The notes under the pieces were generated by a model. It was given only the letters and a program-made list of their open reading frames with translations. It was not told the origin of the DNA and searched no databases. A stretch of 64,000 nucleotides of DNA, taken from DASQHW01 sp038209365 (lineage in GTDB: Bacteria; Actinomycetota; Acidimicrobiia; IMCC26256; PALSA-610). The DNA is taken from the NCBI GenBank assembly GCA_038209365.1, contig JBBQXS010000017.1, forward strand, positions 22,145 through 86,144. Direction: 5' to 3'. Position numbers and translations under genes: made by a program. Of this stretch, positions 56,553 to 64,000 are shown piece after piece (positions within the stretch are counted from its first letter, which is position 1; the number at the start of each line of letters is the position of its first letter).

Positions 56553-59360
56553 TCAGCGCCCGTGGCAGAGCTTGTACTTCTTGCCACTCCCGCAGAAGCA
56601 GGGGTCGTTACGGCCCGGCGTCTTGTCCACGCGCACGGGTTGCTGCTGGACCGGCTCGGGCGCCATCGGCATCGCCTCTTCGGGCCGGTCGTACGAACCC
56701 GTGTCGGCCGCCGCATACAGCTCGGGCTCCGCAGCCATCGCCGCCATGATGGCGCCCTCACCCTGCACGGGCCCTTCCGGCGCGCTGTAGGACACGTTGC
56801 GCATCTCCTGGCGGGGCTCCTCGTCGACCACGACCTGGAGATGGAACACGTAGCGGACGAAGTCGTCCTCGATCTGACCCATCATGGCCTCGAACATGTC
56901 GAAGCCCTCCCGTTGCCACTCGGCAAGGGGGTCCTGCTGGCCCATCGCCCGCAGGTTGATGCCCTCCTGGAGGTAGTCCATCTCGTAGAGGTGCTCGCGC
57001 CAGTGCTGATCGAGCACGGAGAGGAGGACGCGGCGCTCGATGTCGCGCAGCACCTCGGTACCGATCTGCTCTTCCTTGGCATCGTAGAGCTCGAGGGCGT
57101 CGGTGAGCAGGAGCTCCTCGAGCGCCTCCGCGTTGAAGACCTCGTCGAGCTGCTCGTTCGTGATGCGGCTCGGGAAGTAGCTCCGGGCCGCGTCGAGGAG
57201 CCCGGAGACGTCCCACTCCTCGGAGAACTCGCCCGCGCAGTACTGGTCGACCAGGCGGCCGATCGCGGCCGTGATCGCCTCGACGGCTTCGTCGCGCAGG
57301 TCTTCGCCGTCGAGGATCTGCTGGCGGCGTCGGTAGATGACCTTGCGCTGCTCGTTCATCACCTCGTCGTACTTGAGGACGTTCTTGCGGATCTCGAAGT
57401 TGCGGCCCTCGACGGTGCCTTGTGCCCGTTCGACGGCGCGTGACACCATCTTCGACTCGAGCGGCATGTCGTCAGGGAAGGACGCGTTCATCACGCGCGA
57501 CATCATCCCGGTCGCGAACAGGCGCATCAGCTCGTCTTCGAGCGACAGGTAGAAACGGCTCTCACCCGGGTCACCTTGCCGGCCGGCGCGCCCGCGCAAC
57601 TGGTTGTCGATGCGGCGCGACTCGTGTCGTTCGGTACCGAGCACGTACAACCCGCCGAGCGCGCGTACCTTCTCGCCTTCGGCCTTGCATTCGTCCAAGA
57701 AGCGCGGTAGCAGCTCTGCGTAGCGTGCGTCGTACTCGGGCGATCCGAGCTTCGTGCCCTCTTTCAAGCACTCGCGCCGGGCGAGGCCTTCGGGGTTGCC
57801 GCCGAGCAGGATGTCGACGCCACGGCCCGCCATGTTCGTCGCGACGGTGACGGCGCCGAGCTTGCCGGCCTGCGTGACGATCTCGGCTTCCCGCTCGTGC
57901 TGCTTGGCGTTCAACACCTCGTGCGGGACGCCTTTCTTCGCCAGCTCCCGCGACAGCTTCTCGGACTTCTCGACCGAGATCGTGCCCACCAGAACGGGTT
58001 GACCATCCTTGTTGCGCTCGATGATGTCGTCGATCGCAGCGCCGAACTTCGTGTCCTCACCCTTGTAGATGTAGTCGGCGTTGTCGGCGCGGACCATCGG
58101 CCGGTTCGTCGGGATCGACACCACCTGCAAGTTGTAAGTGTGCGCAAACTCCCCGGCTTCGGTCGAGGCCGTGCCGGTCATCCCGGAGAGCTTCTCGTAC
58201 ATTCGGAAGTAGTTCTGCAGCGTGACCGTTGCGAGCGTCTGATTCTCCTCTTTGATCTTGACGCCTTCTTTGGCTTCGACGGCCTGGTGCAGGCCCTCGC
58301 TCCAACGCCGACCCTCGAGGATGCGGCCGGTGAACTCATCGACGATCTTCACCTCACCGGCCTGAATGATGTAGTCGACGTCGCGCTTGAACAACTCCTT
58401 GCCGCGCAACGCCTGCTGGAGTTGGTGGACGAAGTTCTGGTGCACGTTCTCGTAGAGGTTCTCGACACCGAGCGCCTGCTCGACACGTGCAATGCCGTCT
58501 TCGGTGGGCACCACCGTGCGCTTGGCTTCGTCGACCTCGTAGTCGCGATCGCGCTGCAAGCCGCGCGCGACACGAGCGAACTGGTAGTAGAGCTCGGCCG
58601 CGTCCGCGGCGCGACCGGAGATGATGAGAGGAGTGCGAGCCTCGTCGATGAGGATCGAATCGACCTCGTCGACGATCGCGAAGTAATGCGGCGACCAGCC
58701 GAGCTCGCGCTCTCCGCGCATGACCTGCTCGTCGACGCTCACGACCATGTTGTCACGCAGGTAGTCGAAGCCGAACTCGTTGTTCGTGCCGTAGACGATG
58801 TCGGCGCTGTACTGCATGCGCTTCTCGTCGGGCGAGGAGTCGTCCGGGATGATGGTGCCGACCCTGAGACCGAGGAAACGATGGATCCGGCCCATCCACT
58901 CGGCGTCGCGCTTGGCGAGATAGTCGTTGACGGTGACGATGTGCACACCCCGGCCCGCGAGTGCGTTGAGGTACGACGGCAGCGTTGCCACGAGCGTCTT
59001 GCCCTCGCCGGTCTTCATCTCGGCGACCCAGCCGAGGTGCAGCGCCGCGCCCCCCATGACCTGCACGTCGAAGTGGCGCTGGCCGAGCACCCGCTTGCCG
59101 GCCTCCCGGACGACCGAGAACGCTTCGGGGAGCAGGTCGTCGAGCGCGTCCGCGACCAGCTCCTTCTCGTGGTCCTGGTCGCGGGCGCCGGCCCGCGCCC
59201 GGTCGACGCGCTGCTTGAATTCGGCGGTCTTCCCGACGAGCTGCTCGTCGGACAGGCCCACGATGTCGGGCTCGAGCGCGTTCACTTCCGGGACGATCGC
59301 CTGGACCGCCTTCAGCCGCTTGCCCTCGCCTGCGTGAAGGATCTTGTTGAACAAACCCAT
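56553..59360 (-). CDS. secA: Preprotein translocase ATPase SecA
   Basis: The protein has 935 residues. Walker A MKTGEGKTLVATLP lies near 105-118, the DEAD-box equivalent is VDEVDSILIDEARTPLIISG, and AGRGVDILLGGNPEG and RAGRQGDPGESRFYLSLEDE belong to the helicase motor. The C-terminus has the zinc-binding CFCGSGKKYKLCHGR. It drives Sec-dependent export, which several exported proteins in this window would use. It is full length and apparently intact. Confidence 0.97.
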   Translation of the reverse strand: MGLFNKILHAGEGKRLKAVQAIVPEVNALEPDIVGLSDEQLVGKTAEFKQRVDRARAGARDQDHEKELVADALDDLLPEAFSVVREAGKRVLGQRHFDVQVMGGAALHLGWVAEMKTGEGKTLVATLPSYLNALAGRGVHIVTVNDYLAKRDAEWMGRIHRFLGLRVGTIIPDDSSPDEKRMQYSADIVYGTNNEFGFDYLRDNMVVSVDEQVMRGERELGWSPHYFAIVDEVDSILIDEARTPLIISGRAADAAELYYQFARVARGLQRDRDYEVDEAKRTVVPTEDGIARVEQALGVENLYENVHQNFVHQLQQALRGKELFKRDVDYIIQAGEVKIVDEFTGRILEGRRWSEGLHQAVEAKEGVKIKEENQTLATVTLQNYFRMYEKLSGMTGTASTEAGEFAHTYNLQVVSIPTNRPMVRADNADYIYKGEDTKFGAAIDDIIERNKDGQPVLVGTISVEKSEKLSRELAKKGVPHEVLNAKQHEREAEIVTQAGKLGAVTVATNMAGRGVDILLGGNPEGLARRECLKEGTKLGSPEYDARYAELLPRFLDECKAEGEKVRALGGLYVLGTERHESRRIDNQLRGRAGRQGDPGESRFYLSLEDELMRLFATGMMSRVMNASFPDDMPLESKMVSRAVERAQGTVEGRNFEIRKNVLKYDEVMNEQRKVIYRRRQQILDGEDLRDEAVEAITAAIGRLVDQYCAGEFSEEWDVSGLLDAARSYFPSRITNEQLDEVFNAEALEELLLTDALELYDAKEEQIGTEVLRDIERRVLLSVLDQHWREHLYEMDYLQEGINLRAMGQQDPLAEWQREGFDMFEAMMGQIEDDFVRYVFHLQVVVDEEPRQEMRNVSYSAPEGPVQGEGAIMAAMAAEPELYAAADTGSYDRPEEAMPMAPEPVQQQPVRVDKTPGRNDPCFCGSGKKYKLCHGR

Positions 59361-59534
59361 GCAGCCGACGAGTGTACCGGCGCGTCCACGATTCTCCGGC
59401 CGCGGGAGACGACAGCGCAGCGACCGGACGGGAGCGGAGCGTGGAGTCGACCCGAACAGGCGGGAGACGACAGCGCAGGCGAGGGCGTGGCTCCGGGGCC
59501 GCGGGGCGGGCCGGGGTCGGCGGCCGGGGGTGGC

Positions 59535-60179
59535 TCAGGTGGCGTCGACGAGCTTCTCGCGCACCGCGTACAACGCGGCTTCCATACGTGAGCGCAGCTG
59601 CAACTTCTCCAAGATGTTCCGCACGTGGTTCTTCACGGTGTTCTCCGCGATCACGAGGTCGGCCGCGATCTCCTTGTTCGACATTCCCCTCGCGACGAGG
59701 CGAAGCACTTCGGTCTCGCGGTCGGTGAGCTTCGGTGCGGTGTCGTGTGAAGAATCGAGACGCCGCGACAACAGGTTGAACTCGCCGAGAAGCTTCGTGG
59801 CCATCGACGGCGTGATCAGTGCTTGCCCTCTCGCAACCGCGCGCACCGCTCCTGCCAGTTCCTCGATCGCCGCTTCCTTCAAGAGGTAACCGGTCGCACC
59901 GACGCGTACCGCGGCGAAGAGATCCTCTTCGTCCTCCGAGCCGGTGAGCATCACGACCTTCGTGGCTGGTCGCGCGTGACGGATACGGCGCGCCGCCTCG
60001 ATTCCTCCGACGCCGGGCATGCGCACGTCCATGACGATGACGTCGGGGAGGAGGTCGGCCGCGCGTTCGATCGCCTCGAGTCCGTCGGAGGCCTCACCGA
60101 CGATCTGGAGATCGGCTTCCTCGGCGAGTACGAGCTCGAGGCCGCGCCGGAACACCGCGTGGTCGTCGACGATCAGCAC
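59535..60179 (-). CDS. NarL/LuxR-type response regulator
   Basis: The protein has 214 residues. Receiver domain: acidic pair Asp5/Asp6, phosphorylation Asp51 in VIVMDVRMPG, and Lys in YLLKEAAIEEL. C-terminal LuxR HTH: LTDRETEVLRLVARGMSNKE then IAADLVIAENTVKNH. It starts at GTG 60179, which trims the usual N-terminal MIR to V; no better start precedes it without entering hpf. No histidine kinase gene is adjacent, so its partner lies elsewhere. Confidence 0.9.
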   Translation of the reverse strand: MLIVDDHAVFRRGLELVLAEEADLQIVGEASDGLEAIERAADLLPDVIVMDVRMPGVGGIEAARRIRHARPATKVVMLTGSEDEEDLFAAVRVGATGYLLKEAAIEELAGAVRAVARGQALITPSMATKLLGEFNLLSRRLDSSHDTAPKLTDRETEVLRLVARGMSNKEIAADLVIAENTVKNHVRNILEKLQLRSRMEAALYAVREKLVDAT

Positions 60180-60220
60180 ACGGATCGGGGCGTCGTCACC
60201 AGCGGTGAGGTCCAGAGTAT

Positions 60221-60781
60221 TCAGCCGGACACCTCGATGAGGCCGAGCGCGCCGTCGCGCCGCCGATAGAGCACGGCTGCACGCCCGTTGTCTGTGCTGC
60301 GAAAGACAAAGAAGTCGTGACCGAGGAGCTCCATTTGGAGCACGGCCTCCTCGGTGTGCATCGGCTTCACCTCGATCTGCTTGACCTTCACGATCGACTG
60401 CCCGGGTGCATCGTTCTCCGCGTCGACGTCGGTCACGGTGTCATCACCCACGCGCGCGCTGCGAGCCCGCGTCCCGTTGCGGCGACGCACGCGACGTTCG
60501 TGCAAACGCCGCATCTGGTGCTCGACCTTGTCAACCGCGAGATCAAGCGCGATCGCGTGTTCGGCAGCTGTTGCAGTGCCCTTCACCAGATGATGATTGA
60601 CGTGCACCAGAATCTCACACGTGTGCGAATCAGTTGCCTTGCGGGTGAGGTGCTCCGCGTAGTCGACGTCGACTCGGCGCACGTCGCTGGCGTACTTCTC
60701 GATCCGCTGCAACTTCTCTTGGGTGAGCGCTCGCAACGCGGTGTCGACTTCCGTGTGCTTTCCGACGACGACGAGGTCCAT
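60221..60781 (-). CDS. hpf: Ribosome hibernation-promoting factor, long form
   Basis: The protein has 186 residues. The N-terminal S30AE/RaiA domain (MDLVVVGKHTEVDTALRALT) is followed by a linker of about 35 residues (RRNGTRARSARV onward). The C-terminal dimerisation domain contains HDFFVFRSTDNGRAAVLYRR. Long HPF dimerises 70S ribosomes into 100S particles in stationary phase. It lies 14 bases after comF and 41 bases before the response regulator. Confidence 0.93.
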   Translation of the reverse strand: MDLVVVGKHTEVDTALRALTQEKLQRIEKYASDVRRVDVDYAEHLTRKATDSHTCEILVHVNHHLVKGTATAAEHAIALDLAVDKVEHQMRRLHERRVRRRNGTRARSARVGDDTVTDVDAENDAPGQSIVKVKQIEVKPMHTEEAVLQMELLGHDFFVFRSTDNGRAAVLYRRRDGALGLIEVSG

Positions 60782-60795
60782 GCAACCCCCGTTGC

Positions 60796-61473
60796 TCAGC
60801 TCGGAGTGGTGGCAGGAGTATAGGCAACAATCGGACGAACCCCACTCGGCCGAGGCGTGCGGGCGATCGTGGCTGCAAGCACGCTGCGGGCGCCGTTCGC
60901 ACGGAGCACGCGGGCGGCGGCGGCCAGCGTGCCACCAGACGTTGCCACGTCATCCACGACCAGGACCGTCAACCCTCGGGGCGACCGCGCGACGTGCAGC
61001 CGCGGACCCCGACGACGACTCGCCGCGTCGCGACCGGTCTGCGGTTCGTCATCCAACCGACGCAGGTACGCGCGCGCGGGTACGTGCATCTCGCGCGCGA
61101 CCGCGCGCGCGAGCACCGCCGCGTGATCGATGCCGGAACGCGCGTACCGCGCCCGACTTGCAGGCGGCCATGTGACGACATCGACGGCGTGCGGCGCGCG
61201 CGCTCGCGTCGCGATTGCAAGCCGGGACGCGAGCTCGCGCACGGCCGCGCGTTCGCCGCGGTACTTCGCGCGCGCCACCACCTCGCGCGCGACGCCTTCG
61301 TAGGAGAAGCAGGATGTCCACCAGTCGACGGGGACTGGCGGCGGCGCGACCGGGGCCGGCCGGAGACGACCTTCGCACCGGTGACAGATCGGGGCGCCAC
61401 CGACCGTGCCGCAGCCCGGGCAGCGAAGCGGCAGCAAGGCGCCGAGCACATCGTCCGCAAGCTCTCGCAACAT
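60796..61473 (-). CDS. comF: ComF-family amidophosphoribosyltransferase-like protein
   Basis: The protein has 225 residues. The N-terminal zinc finger has Cys18, Cys21, Cys30 and Cys33 (CPGCG and ICHRC). The PRPP-binding loop VLVVDDVATSGGTLAAAARV is in the C-terminal half. ComF proteins act in DNA uptake in naturally competent bacteria, but many organisms with the gene are not competent. No other competence gene is in the window. It sits 9 bases after mtnA. Confidence 0.88.
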   Translation of the reverse strand: MLRELADDVLGALLPLRCPGCGTVGGAPICHRCEGRLRPAPVAPPPVPVDWWTSCFSYEGVAREVVARAKYRGERAAVRELASRLAIATRARAPHAVDVVTWPPASRARYARSGIDHAAVLARAVAREMHVPARAYLRRLDDEPQTGRDAASRRRGPRLHVARSPRGLTVLVVDDVATSGGTLAAAARVLRANGARSVLAATIARTPRPSGVRPIVAYTPATTPS

Positions 61474-61482
61474 GCGACGACG

Positions 61483-62538
61483 CTAACTGTGGGGTGGGAC
61501 ACCGGCCTCGGCGACAAGAGCGCGCCGCATATGGGAAGGCAACGAACGGCGGTACGGCGGGCGCGCGATCCCGACCTCGGTCACGATGGCGGTGACGAGG
61601 CGGGCGGGCGTCACGTCGAAGGCGGGGTTGCGCGCAGCGACGCCGGGTGGCGCGACAGCGACACCACCCATGTGTGTCACCTCCGCGGCATCGCGCTCTT
61701 CGATCACGATGTCGTCTCCCGACGCGGTCGCGAGGTCGACCGTCGCGGTCGGCGCCGCGACATAGAACGGCACACCATGGTGACGCGCCGCGAGCGCGAT
61801 GGCGTACGTCCCGATCTTGTTCGCGACGTCGCCGTTCGCGGCCACGCGATCCGCGCCGACGATGACCACGTCCACCTCACCGCGCGCCATCAACGACGCG
61901 GCCGCGCTGTCGGGGCTCAACGTCGCGTCGATACCCAGCCGATCGAGCTCCCACATCGTGAGGCGCGCACCTTGCAAGAGCGGACGTGTCTCGTCGACGA
62001 GGACGCGCGGGTGTCGTTGCTGTTCGGACGCCGAGCGCACGATGCCGAGCGCGGTACCGTAGCCGACACACGCGAGTGAGCCGGCGTTGCAATGTGTCAA
62101 CACTGCGGCGTCGTACGGAACCAATCCTGCACCGTGCGCACTCAAGGCGCGGTTGCGCGAGACATCATCAGTCGCGATGCGTTCTGCACATGCGAGCGCG
62201 CCCGCGGCTCCGTTCGTTTCATATGCCGCGAGCGCGTGCTGCACACCCCACGAGAGGTTGATCGCGGTCGGACGCGTACGCGCGATGCGTGCAGCCGCAG
62301 CGCGAACTTGTCGCTTCGTGCGCAACGTGTGCGCGCCAAGCGCGACGCCGTACGCACCCGCGGCGCCGAGCGCCGGCGCACCTCGTACTGCGAGCGTCGA
62401 GATCGCGTCGCACAGCGTGTCGACGGACCGGCAGTTGAGGAAGCGCAGGCGCGCCGGCAGCGCGCGCTGGTCGATGATGCGCACCGCACCTCGACGCCAT
62501 TCGATGGTCGGCGGGATCGGCTCACGCCGAAGGGTCAC
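61483..62538 (-). CDS. mtnA: Methylthioribose-1-phosphate isomerase
   Basis: The protein has 351 residues. VRGAPALGAAGAYGVALGAH, the catalytic Cys in THCNAGSLACVGYGTALG and the catalytic Asp in VGADRVAANGDVANKIGTYA are intact. It converts MTR-1-phosphate to MTRu-1-phosphate in methionine salvage; no other salvage gene is visible. A related eIF2B-like role is less likely. GTG 62538 overlaps the upstream SDR stop (GTGA). Confidence 0.92.
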   Translation of the reverse strand: MTLRREPIPPTIEWRRGAVRIIDQRALPARLRFLNCRSVDTLCDAISTLAVRGAPALGAAGAYGVALGAHTLRTKRQVRAAAARIARTRPTAINLSWGVQHALAAYETNGAAGALACAERIATDDVSRNRALSAHGAGLVPYDAAVLTHCNAGSLACVGYGTALGIVRSASEQQRHPRVLVDETRPLLQGARLTMWELDRLGIDATLSPDSAAASLMARGEVDVVIVGADRVAANGDVANKIGTYAIALAARHHGVPFYVAAPTATVDLATASGDDIVIEERDAAEVTHMGGVAVAPPGVAARNPAFDVTPARLVTAIVTEVGIARPPYRRSLPSHMRRALVAEAGVPPHS

Positions 62539-63386
62539 AGGGGCAGGCCGAGCTCGGGGTTCGAGCGCATCTCGAGCGAGCGGATCCGGCGGTTCGCCGC
62601 CCCGACCCAGAAGTCGGCCTCGTCGTCGTGCGTGAGAATCCAAAATTGCTCGGCGCGGATCGCATCGAGCACCTTGCCGGCGACCACGTCCGGGGCCATC
62701 CCCTGCTCGAGGAACTGGCGCAGCACCGCGGCCGCGCCCTCCTCGCCCGGTTCGTCTGGTTCGTCCGGTTGGAGATGAGCCGGGCGGTTCCGCACACTGT
62801 CGGCGATGTTCGTGTTGACCCAGCCGGGACACAACACCGAGACCTTGACGTGCGGCGCCACCATCGCGAACTCGTGATGCAACGTCTCGGAGATTCCCAC
62901 CACCGCGTGCTTGCTCGCGTTGTACGGACCCATGAAAGGTGCCGCGACGAGACCGGCGATGGAAGCGGTGTTCACCATGTGCGCCTCGGGCTGGCTGATG
63001 AGCAGCGGCGCGAACGTCCGCACACCATGGATCACACCCCAGAGGTTGACGCCGATGACCCACTCCCACGTTGCCAGCGGCATCTCCCACGACAACCCGC
63101 CTCCGCCGACGCCGGCGTTGTTACACACGACGTGCACGGCGCCGAAACGCGCCACGGCCGCGTCGGCGAGCGCTTGCACCTGGGCCGGATCGGTCACGTC
63201 GGTCACGACGCCTTCGACCTCGGCGCCCGACGCGTCGAGCGCGGCCACTGCCGTGTCGAGCGCGTCCTTCTCGACGTCGCCGAGCACGACCTTCATGCCT
63301 TCGGCCGCGAACCGGCGGGCGAGACCGAGGCCGATGCCACTCGCCCCGCCCGTGACAACTGCGACCCTGCCGTCGAAGTCCTGCAT
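62535..63386 (-). CDS. SDR-family oxidoreductase
   Basis: The protein has 283 residues. Cofactor loop TGGASGIG at about 12-19, CNNAG at about 88-92, and GPYNASKHAVVG with Tyr-x3-Lys. The C-terminal WILTHDDEADFWVGAANRRI belongs to the subgroup of about 280 residues common in actinobacteria. The substrate is unknown. It lies 20 bases after the flavin-reductase gene and overlaps mtnA. Confidence 0.88.
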   Translation of the reverse strand: MQDFDGRVAVVTGGASGIGLGLARRFAAEGMKVVLGDVEKDALDTAVAALDASGAEVEGVVTDVTDPAQVQALADAAVARFGAVHVVCNNAGVGGGGLSWEMPLATWEWVIGVNLWGVIHGVRTFAPLLISQPEAHMVNTASIAGLVAAPFMGPYNASKHAVVGISETLHHEFAMVAPHVKVSVLCPGWVNTNIADSVRNRPAHLQPDEPDEPGEEGAAAVLRQFLEQGMAPDVVAGKVLDAIRAEQFWILTHDDEADFWVGAANRRIRSLEMRSNPELGLPL

Positions 63387-63406
63387 GGGTGCGGAGCCTA
63401 CGCGAG

Positions 63407-63892
63407 CTATGCAGGATGACCGGCGTCGACATCCTTGACGTCTTGGAAGCCGAGCTGCTCGTCGGTTCGCCCGGCATCGCGTGCCTCGATGATGTCCAAC
63501 ACGAAGCCTTCGTGATCGCCGAGGTCGTCGTGCCGGGTCAGGACGGATCCCGCGAACCAGTCGCACCCGGCAAGCACCGGGACCCCGTCCGGTCCATCGT
63601 GCCATTCCACCGAGGCGAACTTGTCCACGTCGTCGCCGGTCGTCCCGCCGAACAGCTCCGCAAGATCGCGTTGATCTTTCCGCAGCGCGTGGACGGCCAG
63701 CGTCCGTGCATTGCGGGCGATGCGTGTCGTGCGGTTCTTCACGCTGAGGCAAACGAGGAAGCGGGGCGGCTCGATGCTGCACTGCGTCGCGAAGCCGACG
63801 AGGCACCCGTCGCGCTCGTGACCGTCGAACACGGTGACCACGAACATCGGAGGGTCGAACGATGCGACGATCCGCTCGAACGCGCTGCTCAT
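63407..63892 (-). CDS. Flavin-reductase-like protein
   Basis: The protein has 161 residues. MSSAFERIVASFDPPMFVVT opens the FMN-binding split barrel, GCLVGFATQCSIEPPRFLVC is the family core, and VLAGCDWFAGSVLTRHDDLG holds a typical loop. It would reduce free flavin or act as the reductase partner of a monooxygenase. It is the first gene of the leftward run to the response regulator. Confidence 0.85.
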   Translation of the reverse strand: MSSAFERIVASFDPPMFVVTVFDGHERDGCLVGFATQCSIEPPRFLVCLSVKNRTTRIARNARTLAVHALRKDQRDLAELFGGTTGDDVDKFASVEWHDGPDGVPVLAGCDWFAGSVLTRHDDLGDHEGFVLDIIEARDAGRTDEQLGFQDVKDVDAGHPA

Positions 63893-63916
63893 GCCCGGCC
63901 GACCCCGGGGGCGTGG

Positions 63917-63960
63917 GTGTGGGGGGGTTGGCCCCCCCCACACAACCCCCCCCGGGGGGG
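63917..63960. repeat. G/C-rich hairpin-forming sequence at the window end
   Basis: GTGTGGGGGGG (63917-63927) pairs with CCCCCCCCACAC (63932-63943) across a 4-base loop, followed by a C8-G7 run. It lies upstream of the flavin-reductase start. It could be a strong terminator for a gene outside, or low-complexity sequence near a contig end. Confidence 0.6.
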
Positions 63961-64000
63961 CACTAGCGGGTGTTGTGGGGCGTTGACGGGCCATAGCCCC

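Noticed and set aside
57897..59591. Long plus-strand open frame opposite secA
   Set aside because: Shadow of a housekeeping gene; composition is that of antisense high-GC frames.

Overview
The window is high-GC, gene-dense, actinobacterial DNA. An origin in Acidimicrobiia (Actinomycetota) is my inference. It rests on the GYW/DGG/FGDA repeat tail of a subtilase, an F420-type luciferase-like oxidoreductase, Rsb-type STAS/HATPase/SpoIIE genes, frequent GTG starts with GTGA or ATGA overlaps, and many acyl-CoA, SDR and CaiB/BaiF genes. No rRNA or taxonomic marker was compared.

Layout. 1-3641: end of a [NiFe]-hydrogenase maturation operon (SIS protein, hypE, hypF). 3801-6525: mobile-element debris, namely an IS6 transposase remnant, a 339-bp element with terminal inverted repeats, a third copy of that repeat, and two small genes, one frameshifted. 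6526-8270: a zinc-ribbon membrane protein coupled to a tiny membrane ORF. 8970-11628: an HTH protein divergent from a degenerate tyrosine recombinase and a DDE-transposase-like protein, followed by tRNA-Arg(CCT). 12129-15155: a carbamoyltransferase scrap, small secreted proteins, a NUDIX hydrolase and a repeat-bearing membrane protein. 15184-26349: secreted hydrolase, Gfo/Idh/MocA oxidoreductase, aconitase, a partner-switching sigma-regulation set and a ROK kinase. 26336-31472: a leftward TetR-led cluster (diiron protein, acyl-CoA ligase, SDR, MaoC hydratase) that resembles a beta-oxidation-like pathway. 31524-42391: threonine dehydratase, a secreted propeller/Ig protein, GH172-like hydrolase, SDR, amino-acid dehydrogenase with a repeat-borne frameshift, epimerase and two CoA-transferases. 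42483-48472: three exported proteins (a 14-repeat WNGTSW protein, a subtilase and a lipoprotein). 48567-53780: YhhN, pdxH, VOC, CoA-transferase, acyl-CoA dehydrogenase and LLM oxidoreductase. 53788-63892: a leftward housekeeping block (ftsE-ftsX, prfB, secA, response regulator, hpf, comF, mtnA, SDR, flavin reductase). The last 100 bases are a G/C-rich hairpin.

The most unusual parts are the 8970-11628 mobile unit, whose recombinase has lost most catalytic residues; the TIR set at 4443-6423; the 7-bp triplet repeat that knocks the amino-acid dehydrogenase out of frame; the 50-bp tandem repeat carrying the acyl-CoA ligase start codon; and the decayed last repeat of the WNGTSW protein. I did not find a convincing defence island, CRISPR array or biosynthetic cluster.
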